From the NCBI GenBank assembly GCA_029974875.1, contig JARKQP010000156.1, positions 1 through 5,811 of the forward strand: a DNA stretch of 5,811 bases. The letters run 5' to 3'. The notes beneath the pieces were generated by a model. The model was not told the DNA's origin, searched no databases, and saw only the letters and a list, made by a program, of their open reading frames with translations. Position numbers and translations under genes: made by a program. Position 1 is the first letter of the stretch; each line of letters starts with the position of its first letter. Source of the stretch: Mobilitalea sp. (GTDB lineage: Bacteria > Bacillota_A > Clostridia > Lachnospirales > Lachnospiraceae). Positions 1-5,715 of the stretch are shown piece after piece.

Positions 1-103
1 CTACTTTGGTGATGCGTTACTGGAGTATGCTCAGGGTGGCAAGACCTGGGATGAGGTTGTGGCAGTAGTTAAGGATTCCTGGAAATCAGAAAAAGCGAAA
101 TAA
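1..103 (+). CDS. Extracellular sugar-binding protein of an ABC transporter, C-terminal end (partial)
   Basis: This is the last 33 codons of a gene whose start lies before the window; the reading frame begins at base 2 and ends at TAA 101-103. The visible tail runs from YFGDALLEYAQGGKTW to a lysine-rich end, SEKAK. A C-terminal helix of this kind, with a 'G-KTWDEVV' segment and a charged end, is usual for family 1 sugar solute-binding proteins of Firmicutes. These are lipid-anchored outside the membrane and deliver oligosaccharides to the permease pair. The two permease genes that follow directly strongly support the call. With malQ in the same operon, a maltose/maltodextrin ligand (MalE-like) is inferred, but the ligand-binding part is not in the window. 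The family is fairly certain and the substrate is only an inference. Confidence 0.82.
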   Translation, partial: YFGDALLEYAQGGKTWDEVVAVVKDSWKSEKAK

Positions 104-121
104 GTGTAGCGTTAAACAGAT

Positions 122-173
122 GGAGGAGGGTTTCAAAAACAGAAGGGCAAAAACGGTTTTGAAACCTTCCTCC
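122..173 (+). repeat. Intercistronic stem-loop between binding protein and permease genes
   Basis: Two 17-base arms, 122-138 and 157-173, are complementary over their full length with one G-U wobble and an 18-base loop. The left arm reads GGAGGAGGGTTTCAAAA and the right arm TTTTGAAACCTTCCTCC. No run of T follows the right arm, so it does not look like a full intrinsic terminator. Hairpins at this position in binding-protein-dependent operons are known to protect the 3' end of the upstream message or to stop part of transcription, giving more binding protein than permease. That role is inferred here. The structure itself is seen directly. Confidence 0.85.
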
Positions 174-217
174 TATCTTGAAAAGGGTGCCGGCAGGCGG
201 ATGGAGTTGTGATTCGT

Positions 218-1060
218 ATGAAAAGACATACTAAAAGATATTTCCCGATTTTTGTATTACCGACCTTGATTGCTTTTACCATAGCATTTATAATTCCTTT
301 TGTGCTTGGAATTGTCCTGTCCTTCACTGAGTTCACCACGGTGATTGATGCCAAGTGGGTAGGAATTAAAAACTACAAGGCGGCCTTTGGGAATAAGGAA
401 TTTTTGAATGCATTATGGTTTACGGTGAGGTTTTCCATCGTATCCGTAGCGACAATTAATGTATTTGCTTTTTTGTTAGCATTGTTACTGACCAAGAAGA
501 TCAGGGGGACTAATCTGTTTCGGACTATATTTTTTATGCCGAACCTGATCGGCGGTATTGTACTGGGTTATATATGGCAGTTGATCATTAACGGTGTGCT
601 GTACCATTATGAGGTGACACTCACCTACTCACCGACCTATGGCTTTTGGGGCCTGGTCATCCTGATGAATTGGCAGATGATCGGCTATATGATGGTAATC
701 TATATTGCCGGAATCCAGAATATCCCTAAGGATGTTATGGAAGCGGCTATGATTGACGGGGCGAAGCCGTTACAGATCCTTAAGAGCGTGACGGTTCCAT
801 TGGTAATGCCCTCCTTTACGATTTGTTTATTTTTAACCATGTCAAATTCCTTTAAGCTTTTTGACCAGAACCTGGCCCTGACGGCAGGAGCACCCTCCAA
901 AAAAACTACAATGATGGCGCTGGATATCTACAACACCTTTTACGGCTCCGTCGGGAGTGAGGGGATCGGTCAGGCGAAGGCAGTGCTGTTCTTTATCATT
1001 GTAGCCCTGGTGGCATTTATCCAGCTTAGGATTACAAGAGACAAGGAGGTGGAGAATTAA
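218..1060 (+). CDS. Sugar ABC transporter permease, MalF/UgpA type
   Basis: This is an integral membrane subunit of a carbohydrate importer of the MalF-type permease family, 280 residues from ATG 218. Six hydrophobic segments are visible at about residues 9-36, 66-91, 103-125, 142-165, 195-216 and 252-271. The cytoplasmic EAA loop, which docks on the ATPase, is at residues 175-198: EAAMIDG, nine residues, then VTVP, close to the family pattern EAA-x3-G-x9-I-x-LP. The length suits the short Gram-positive form without the large extracellular loop of enterobacterial MalF. A GTG start at 209 is possible (MIRMKRH), with AGGCGG at 195-200 eight bases before it. I prefer ATG 218, preceded by GGAG at 203-206, because the resulting start MKRHTKRYFPIF is typical of the family. 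The gene follows the hairpin after the binding-protein gene and overlaps the next permease by one base. The sugar is inferred from the neighbouring malQ. Confidence 0.93.
   Translation: MKRHTKRYFPIFVLPTLIAFTIAFIIPFVLGIVLSFTEFTTVIDAKWVGIKNYKAAFGNKEFLNALWFTVRFSIVSVATINVFAFLLALLLTKKIRGTNLFRTIFFMPNLIGGIVLGYIWQLIINGVLYHYEVTLTYSPTYGFWGLVILMNWQMIGYMMVIYIAGIQNIPKDVMEAAMIDGAKPLQILKSVTVPLVMPSFTICLFLTMSNSFKLFDQNLALTAGAPSKKTTMMALDIYNTFYGSVGSEGIGQAKAVLFFIIVALVAFIQLRITRDKEVEN
1043..1050 (+). promoter_or_regulatory. Strong ribosome binding site for the second permease
   Basis: The sequence AAGGAGGT lies inside the 3' end of the first permease gene and ends nine bases before the ATG at 1060. It is nearly a perfect complement to the 16S rRNA end. 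It fixes the start of the second permease and suggests independent initiation as well as translational coupling across the TAATG overlap. Confidence 0.85.
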
Positions 1061-1905
1061 TGAATAAGAAAAGCCATAGGGGCAGAGCCTCCAGAATTGT
1101 TATCTTTGTTGCTTTAGTTGTGCTGGCAGTATCATTTATATCTCCTATCCTCATTGTATTGATTAACTCCTTTAAGGGGAAGTTCTTTATCAGTGAAGCA
1201 CCCTTTAAGTTGCCAAATGCAGAGACCTTTGTTGAATTTGAAAACTATACCGGCGGAATTGGGAAAACAGGCTTTTTGAATGCTGCAGGATGGTCCTTTT
1301 TTATCACGGTTTGTTCCGTGGCCATTATTATTATATTTACTTCCATGACTGCGTGGTTTATTACTAGAGTAAAGAATAGATTTAATAGCATGCTGTATTA
1401 TTTATTTGCATTTTCCATGATCGTACCATTCCAGATGGTTATGTTTACCATGACCAAGGTGGCTAATATGCTGCATCTGGATAACCCGGTCGGCATTATC
1501 TTTATTTACCTGGGGTTCGGGGCCGGTCTGTCCGTGTTCATGTTCAGCGGCTTCGTAAAATCGATCCCGATAGAATTGGAGGAGGCAGCCATGATTGACG
1601 GCTGTAATACCCTGACTACCTTTTTCCGGGTTGTAATGCCGGTACTAAAGCCGATTGCGGTGACGGTGGGCATCTTAAATACCATGTGGATATGGAACGA
1701 TTATTTATTACCCTATCTGCTGATCGGTTCGGAATATAAGACAATCCCCATTGCAATCCAATATCTGAAGGGCGGCTACGGTTCCATTGATATGGGAGCC
1801 ATGATGGCCATGCTGGTGTTGGCGATTATACCGATTGTAGTATTTTATCTGACCTGCCAAAAGTACATTATCGAAGGTGTGGTTGCCGGGGCAGTTAAAG
1901 GATGA
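1060..1905 (+). CDS. Sugar ABC transporter permease, MalG type
   Basis: This is the second membrane subunit of the importer, expected to pair with the upstream permease as a heterodimer. It has 281 residues. Hydrophobic segments lie near residues 12-34, 74-102, 112-133, 143-166, 196-222 and 246-267. The EAA loop occupies residues 175-194, with EEAAMIDGCNTL followed by VVMP, and sits at the same residue numbers as in the partner. The C-terminal IIEGVVAGAVKG is the usual ending of MalG-type permeases. The ATG is part of TAATG, so the first base of its start is the last base of the preceding stop, which points to translational coupling and 1:1 production. The gene ends at TGA 1903-1905, 27 bases before malQ, in what looks like one transcript. 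Identification as a carbohydrate permease is firm; malto-oligosaccharide as substrate is inferred from malQ. Confidence 0.94.
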   Translation: MNKKSHRGRASRIVIFVALVVLAVSFISPILIVLINSFKGKFFISEAPFKLPNAETFVEFENYTGGIGKTGFLNAAGWSFFITVCSVAIIIIFTSMTAWFITRVKNRFNSMLYYLFAFSMIVPFQMVMFTMTKVANMLHLDNPVGIIFIYLGFGAGLSVFMFSGFVKSIPIELEEAAMIDGCNTLTTFFRVVMPVLKPIAVTVGILNTMWIWNDYLLPYLLIGSEYKTIPIAIQYLKGGYGSIDMGAMMAMLVLAIIPIVVFYLTCQKYIIEGVVAGAVKG

Positions 1906-1916
1906 CCTATCAAATT

Positions 1917-1922
1917 AAAGGA
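1917..1922 (+). promoter_or_regulatory. Ribosome binding site that decides the malQ start
   Basis: AAAGGA ends ten bases before ATG 1933 but only one base before the in-frame GTG at 1924. The spacing therefore favours ATG 1933 over the longer reading frame. Confidence 0.65.
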
Positions 1923-1932
1923 TGTGATAATT

Positions 1933-3453
1933 ATGCGTGCAAGCGGAATGCTGTTACCAATTGCCAGCCTGCCTTCGAATTACGGAATCGGTGCTTTTTC
2001 AAAGGAAGCCTACGAATTTATTGACCAGATAAAGAAAGCAGGACAGAAATACTGGCAGATACTACCCATTGGCCCCACAAGCTATGGGGACTCGCCCTAC
2101 CAATCCTTCTCGACCTTTGCCGGAAATCCATATTTTATTGATCCGGAGCAGCTGATTGCTGAGGGGCTGCTGACAGAGGAGGAAATGAAGGAGTATGATT
2201 TTGGGGAGAATCCACGATACATCGATTATGAAAAGATATACCTGTCCCGTTTCCTGATGCTCCGTAGGGCTTACGGCCGCAGTGACCTGAAGGAGGATAA
2301 AGAATATAGCGCCTTCCAGGAGGAGAATGCATACTGGCTGGAGGATTATGCCCTCTATATGGCAGTAAAAAACAGCTTCGGAGGCCTAAGCTGGTGCGAG
2401 TGGGATGAGGATATCAGGCGGCGCAGGCCGGAGGCGGTGGCTAAGTACGCAATGGACCTGGCAGAGGATGTACGGTTTTATAAATATATCCAGTACCTTT
2501 TTACCAAGCAGTGGTCAAAGCTGAAGAAATATGCGAATGATAGGGGGATTAAGATCATTGGGGATCTTCCGATCTATGTGGCCTTTGACAGTGCCGATAC
2601 CTGGTCTAAGCCGGAGCTGTTCCAGCTTGACGGGGAACAGAACCCGGTTGCCGTTGCCGGCTGCCCGCCGGATGCATTTTCATCGACGGGGCAGATGTGG
2701 GGAAATCCCCTATACTGCTGGGAGCTGCACGGGGAAACCGGATATGAATGGTGGTTAAGCCGGATCGCCTATTGCTTTAAGCTGTATGATACGGTCCGGA
2801 TCGATCATTTCAAGGGCTTTGATGAATATTATTCCATCCCCTACGGCGATACGACGGCGGAGAACGGGCATTGGGAAAAAGGACCGGGAATTGAGCTGTT
2901 CCATGCAATTGACCAAAAGCTTGGGCAGGTAGACATCATTGCAGAGGATTTGGGCTATATCACGGAAAGTGTCCGCCAGCTCCTTCGTGAAACCGGGTAC
3001 CCGGGTATGAAGGTATTGGAATTTGCCTTTGATTCAAGGGAGGATAGCGACTACCTTCCCCATAACTATAATAAAAACTGTGTTGTCTATACCGGTACAC
3101 ATGATAATGACACGATTTTGGGATGGATTGGTTCCATCGGTGCGGAGGATAAGAGGATGGCTCTGAATTATATGGGCTTAAGTCAGTTGGAAACGGACTC
3201 AGGTTCATCCAAGACAGACTCTGTCCCGTCATGGACGGACAATATCAACTGGAGCCTGATCCGGCTTGCCCAGATGAGCGTTGCAAAGCTATGCGTGATC
3301 CCGGTGCAGGATTATCTGGGGTTAAATAGTGAGGCAAGAATCAATATGCCGTCAACAGTAGGAAACAACTGGAAGTGGCGGCTGCAAAAAGGCGAGCTTT
3401 CTGAGGAATTATTGGAAAAGATTAAGTATATGACAAGGCTTTATGGAAGATAA
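1933..3453 (+). CDS. malQ: 4-alpha-glucanotransferase (amylomaltase, GH77)
   Basis: This cytoplasmic enzyme transfers segments of alpha-1,4-glucan from one malto-oligosaccharide to another, releasing glucose and making longer chains for phosphorolysis. It has 506 residues, the normal length of the short amylomaltase form. The N-terminus carries the family pattern 'GMLLPIASLPSNYGIGAFSK' and soon after GDSPYQSFSTFAGNPYFID. All catalytic parts are present: the nucleophile Asp291 in VRIDHFKGF, the acid/base Glu338 in IIAEDLG, and Asp391 in GTHDNDT. These correspond in spacing to Asp293, Glu340 and Asp395 of the Thermus aquaticus enzyme. The C-terminal INMPSTVGNNWKWRL is also typical. A GTG at 1924 would add three residues but has no usable ribosome binding site. 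The gene is the last of the transport operon, 27 bases after the MalG-type permease, and links the importer to maltodextrin use. No terminator is visible after it, so some read-through into the regulator gene is likely. Confidence 0.97.
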   Translation: MRASGMLLPIASLPSNYGIGAFSKEAYEFIDQIKKAGQKYWQILPIGPTSYGDSPYQSFSTFAGNPYFIDPEQLIAEGLLTEEEMKEYDFGENPRYIDYEKIYLSRFLMLRRAYGRSDLKEDKEYSAFQEENAYWLEDYALYMAVKNSFGGLSWCEWDEDIRRRRPEAVAKYAMDLAEDVRFYKYIQYLFTKQWSKLKKYANDRGIKIIGDLPIYVAFDSADTWSKPELFQLDGEQNPVAVAGCPPDAFSSTGQMWGNPLYCWELHGETGYEWWLSRIAYCFKLYDTVRIDHFKGFDEYYSIPYGDTTAENGHWEKGPGIELFHAIDQKLGQVDIIAEDLGYITESVRQLLRETGYPGMKVLEFAFDSREDSDYLPHNYNKNCVVYTGTHDNDTILGWIGSIGAEDKRMALNYMGLSQLETDSGSSKTDSVPSWTDNINWSLIRLAQMSVAKLCVIPVQDYLGLNSEARINMPSTVGNNWKWRLQKGELSEELLEKIKYMTRLYGR

Positions 3454-3465
3454 TCATGGATTTCA

Positions 3466-3494
3466 TTGCATTTTTATACGGTACTTGGTATAAT
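3466..3494 (+). promoter_or_regulatory. Sigma-A type promoter with extended -10 for the regulator-pirin unit
   Basis: The -35 box TTGCAT is at 3466-3471 and the -10 box TATAAT at 3489-3494, with a 17-base spacer. TG at 3486-3487 makes an extended -10 (TGGTATAAT). The -35 begins 12 bases after the malQ stop codon. Transcription would start near 3501 and leave a leader of roughly 95 bases before the regulator's start codon. Confidence 0.8.
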
Positions 3495-3508
3495 GTCGGC
3501 AGACATTA
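3491..3508 (+). promoter_or_regulatory. Candidate operator: perfect inverted repeat over the -10 box and start site
   Basis: TAATGTC (3491-3497), four bases GGCA, then GACATTA (3502-3508) form a perfect 7-4-7 dyad. It covers the last four bases of the -10 box and runs past the expected start site, so a protein bound here would block RNA polymerase. A site of this size suits a LacI-family dimer, and the next gene encodes such a protein, so self-repression is the simplest reading. It does not fit the longer TG-10-CA pattern of CcpA cre sites. The binding protein is an inference. Confidence 0.6.
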
Positions 3509-3594
3509 CACTGGATGTATTTAAAGGTTTATTCATGACAAATAAATCTGTCCACAGAATTCATGTATAGTGAAGCGTATGCAAAGGAAGATTG

Positions 3595-4629
3595 ATGATG
3601 GAAACAACTACAATTAAAGACATAGCAAGAATATGTGGTGTTGCAGTCAGTACGGTATCCCGGGCAATTAATAACCACCCGGATATTAATCCTGAGACGA
3701 AGACCCAGATCATGCAGGCAATCAAGGAACATAATTATATTCCGAATAACAGTGCCCGCAACTTAAAGCGCTCGGAGTCCAATACGATTGCCGTATTAAT
3801 CAAAGGCATCACAAACCCTTTCTTTAATAATATGTTGAAGGTATTCGAGCAGGATATCCAGAAGAAAAAATACACCTTTCTTTTGCACCGTGTAGAAGAA
3901 AATGAGGACGAGATTGAGGTTGCCCTCCTGTTGGAAAAGGAAAAACGGCTGAAGGGTATCGTATTTCTTGGCGGGTATTTCTGCCATTCGGAGGAGAAGC
4001 TAAGACAGCTGACGGTACCGTTTATCCTGAGTACCGGCGGTATCTCGGAAATTATAGATAAAAGTAAATATTCCTTTGTCATGGTAGATGACTTTAAGGA
4101 AAGCTACCGGATGGTGGATTATCTTTGCAAGCTGGGGCATAAGCGGATCGCAATGATTGCGGCACCGCCCCGTGATGAAAGCATCGGCAGATTACGGCTG
4201 GAGGGCTATTTAAAAGCCCTGGAGGATAATCATGTTCCCAGGGACGAAAACCTGGTCTGCTATCTGCAGGATGAAACCATGGATATTTTTTCTATGAAGT
4301 ATGGATATGAAGTGACGAAGCAGCTTATGGCTTCTGGAGTTGACTGCACTGCCATATTTGCAATTTCTGATAGCATGGCGGTAGGCACCTGCAAAGCGAT
4401 CTTTGAAATGGGGAAGCAAATTCCAGGGGATTACTCTGTGGCGGGCTTTGATGGTATGGATATTTCCTTCTATTATCATCCCTCCATCACTACCATACGC
4501 CAGCCGGTACAGGAGATGGCAAAGGAAACGATTAAGATATTATTTGATATGATTAACGGCAAGACCGAGCGCGGGGGTAAGACCTTTGAAGCGGAGCTGG
4601 TGGTCGGGCAATCCACGAGGAGAAGGTGA
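3595..4629 (+). CDS. LacI-family transcriptional repressor, probable regulator of the maltodextrin genes
   Basis: This is a sugar-responsive DNA-binding repressor of 344 residues, the usual LacI/GalR length. Residues 6-28 form the helix-turn-helix (TIKDIARICGVAVSTVSRAI). Residues 50-59 (PNNSARNLKR) are the hinge, including Leu57, which in this family inserts into the centre of the operator. The rest is a periplasmic-binding-protein-like effector domain. Ligand-contact positions known from LacI are kept: the Arg of RLRLEGY (LacI Arg197) and the Asp of SDSMAVG (LacI Asp274). The C-terminal AGFDGMDISF...HPSITTIRQP segment is typical. Three start codons lie together: TTG 3592, ATG 3595 and ATG 3598. 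AAAGGA at 3583-3588 leaves six or nine bases to the two ATGs, so either is possible. Its position after malQ suggests a MalR-like role for the upstream operon. It has its own promoter with a palindrome over it and is followed by pirin 29 bases later. The family is certain; the effector and targets are inferred. Confidence 0.93.
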   Translation: MMETTTIKDIARICGVAVSTVSRAINNHPDINPETKTQIMQAIKEHNYIPNNSARNLKRSESNTIAVLIKGITNPFFNNMLKVFEQDIQKKKYTFLLHRVEENEDEIEVALLLEKEKRLKGIVFLGGYFCHSEEKLRQLTVPFILSTGGISEIIDKSKYSFVMVDDFKESYRMVDYLCKLGHKRIAMIAAPPRDESIGRLRLEGYLKALEDNHVPRDENLVCYLQDETMDIFSMKYGYEVTKQLMASGVDCTAIFAISDSMAVGTCKAIFEMGKQIPGDYSVAGFDGMDISFYYHPSITTIRQPVQEMAKETIKILFDMINGKTERGGKTFEAELVVGQSTRRR

Positions 4630-4642
4630 TTGAAAGCCTTTG

Positions 4643-4651
4643 AAAGGAGGT
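4643..4651 (+). promoter_or_regulatory. Near-perfect ribosome binding site for the pirin gene
   Basis: AAAGGAGGT ends seven bases before ATG 4659, within the 29-base gap after the repressor gene. No promoter or terminator fits in that gap, so the pirin gene should share the repressor's transcript, while the strong site suggests it is translated efficiently in its own right. Confidence 0.85.
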
Positions 4652-4658
4652 CCAAAAG

Positions 4659-5504
4659 ATGGGCAGACGGGAAATAAGTAAAATTGTAGTTGGAAACCGC
4701 CAGATGGATGGTGCCGGTGTAAAGCTGGTACGGGTAATAGGCTATGATAATGTTTATGATTTTGACCCCTTTTTAATGCTGGATGCCTTTGATTCAGTAG
4801 ATTCTGAGGATTACATCAAAGGATTTCCCTGGCACCCCCACCGGGGAATCGAGACAGTGACCTACTTAGTCCAGGGTGAAATTGAACACGGGGACAGTAT
4901 GGGGAATAAGGGAACGATCAATGATGGCTGCTGCCAATGGATGACAGCGGGAAAGGCAATCATCCATCAGGAAATGCCCCAGCCCTCAGAACGTATGCTG
5001 GGTCTTCAGCTATGGCTTAACCTCCCGAAAAAGGATAAGCTGGTGGAGCCGAAATACCGGGATATCCGTTCAGATATGATCCCTGTTGTGGAAGAACAGG
5101 GAAGCATTGTCCGCATTTTGTCCGGCTACTATAAAAATCAAGCAGGAGCGATGCAGGGCGACTATGTTAAAGCGACAGTACTGGACGTCAGCATATCTCC
5201 GGACACAACCTGGAGCCTCAATACGGACCCGGAGGAAACGGCATTTGCCTATATCCTGGAAGGCTCAGGAGTTTTTGGAGGTAATGAGAAGCAAGCGCTG
5301 GAATCCAGGCGGGCGGTCCTGTTCTCAAAGGCGGAAGAGCTGGAGGTAACAGCCCAGTCCGGGCCACTGAGAATTGTATTGTTCCTGGGCAAACCACTTC
5401 GTGAACCGATTGCCTGGGGAGGTCCGATTGTTATGAACACGTCCCAGGAGCTGGACCAGGCCTTCCGGGAGATACGTGAAGGTACCTTTGTGAAAGCAAA
5501 GTAA
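4659..5504 (+). CDS. Pirin family protein (bicupin)
   Basis: This is a 281-residue, probably cytoplasmic protein of the pirin family, which has two cupin beta-barrels with a single metal site in the N-terminal one. The four ligands are visible: His59 and His61 in FPWHPHRGIETV, and His103 and Glu105 in AIIHQEMP. They match His56, His58, His101 and Glu103 of human pirin. The N-terminal part shows DPFLMLDAFD and the substrate-pocket region GLQLWLNLP. The C-terminal cupin ends in PLREPIAWGGPIVMNTSQEL, a family hallmark. Known bacterial pirins include the quercetinase YhhW of Escherichia coli and a Serratia protein reported to act on pyruvate metabolism, but most have no known substrate, so no reaction is assigned. 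The gene follows the LacI-type repressor by 29 bases with a strong ribosome binding site and is likely co-transcribed with it. It ends at TAA 5502-5504 and converges on an ABC-ATPase gene. No truncation or lost residue is seen. Confidence 0.95.
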   Translation: MGRREISKIVVGNRQMDGAGVKLVRVIGYDNVYDFDPFLMLDAFDSVDSEDYIKGFPWHPHRGIETVTYLVQGEIEHGDSMGNKGTINDGCCQWMTAGKAIIHQEMPQPSERMLGLQLWLNLPKKDKLVEPKYRDIRSDMIPVVEEQGSIVRILSGYYKNQAGAMQGDYVKATVLDVSISPDTTWSLNTDPEETAFAYILEGSGVFGGNEKQALESRRAVLFSKAEELEVTAQSGPLRIVLFLGKPLREPIAWGGPIVMNTSQELDQAFREIREGTFVKAK

Positions 5505-5543
5505 AAGCATAATGAAACCATCGTCATAATAATAAAGCATAAT
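5504..5543 (+). repeat. 10-base direct repeat after the pirin gene
   Basis: AAAGCATAAT occurs at 5504-5513 and again at 5534-5543, exactly 30 bases apart, in an A+T-rich stretch directly after the pirin stop codon. A third CATAAT lies between them at 5525-5530. The role is unknown; simple low-complexity similarity is a possible explanation. Confidence 0.55.
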
Positions 5544-5578
5544 ATGTTTAATCCAGTTGAAGGATACAGACGGACGGC

Positions 5579-5645
5579 AAAAGAGTTCCGTCTTTGCTTA
5601 GAAGCAATGCGGTAGCTTGGTTCTAACAAAGGCGAAACTCTTTTT
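5579..5645. terminator. Long hairpin, probable bidirectional terminator between convergent genes
   Basis: AAAAGAGTT (5579-5587) pairs perfectly with AACTCTTTT (5636-5644). After one C/A mismatch, CGTCTTTG (5589-5596) pairs with CAAAGGCG (5627-5634) with one wobble. After a single bulged C, TTAGAA (5598-5603) pairs with TTCTAA (5621-5626). This gives about 23 pairs around a 17-base loop. On the plus strand the stem ends in CTCTTTTT, and on the minus strand in CTCTTTT, so it can end transcripts from pirin and from the opposing ATPase gene. It starts 75 bases after the pirin stop. The stem is unusually long for an intrinsic terminator, which leaves room for another role. Confidence 0.75.
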
Positions 5646-5649
5646 AATA

Positions 5650-5695
5650 CCTCGGTGTACTATCTCACCTATAAGTAGACTGACAGTACACTAGG
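5650..5695. repeat. Second stem-loop in the convergent spacer
   Basis: GTGTACT (5655-5661) pairs perfectly with AGTACAC (5685-5691). A G-T wobble at 5654/5692 and CCT/AGG at 5650-5652/5693-5695, around one bulged C, lengthen the stem to about 11 pairs with a 23-base loop. No T-run follows on either strand, so it is not a standard terminator. It would lie in the 3' untranslated region of the minus-strand ATPase transcript, just ahead of the terminator hairpin. Confidence 0.6.
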
Positions 5696-5715
5696 AAAAT
5701 TCTAAACCGGTGTTA

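Noticed and set aside
133..354. Minus-strand open frame of 73 codons across the first intercistronic hairpin
   Set aside because: It covers the hairpin and the first membrane segment of the permease; no ribosome binding site or domain supports it.
2960..3232. Minus-strand open frame of 90 codons inside malQ
   Set aside because: It overlaps the most conserved catalytic part of malQ and encodes a Pro/Ser/Tyr-rich sequence typical of antisense shadows.
3491..3508. CcpA cre site at the palindrome
   Set aside because: Cre sites have TG and CA separated by ten bases with a central CG; here TG and CA are eight apart and the centre is GC.
3531..3565. ATTCATG repeated at 3531-3537 and 3559-3565 in the repressor leader as a second operator
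   Set aside because: Only seven bases, A+T rich, direct not inverted; not strong enough to call a binding site.
3735..4082. Minus-strand open frame of 115 codons inside the repressor gene
   Set aside because: The plus strand here encodes the conserved effector domain of the LacI-family protein; the antisense product shows no motif and has low complexity.
4637..4647. Palindrome CCTTTGAAAGG overlapping the pirin ribosome binding site, as a hairpin controlling translation
   Set aside because: The two five-base arms are separated by only one base, too tight for an RNA loop; it looks like chance around the AAAGG of the ribosome binding site.
5249..5629. Minus-strand open frame of 126 codons over the pirin 3' end
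   Set aside because: It runs opposite the well-supported pirin gene, crosses the terminator hairpin, and its product has no recognisable domain; it is a shadow of the pirin frame.
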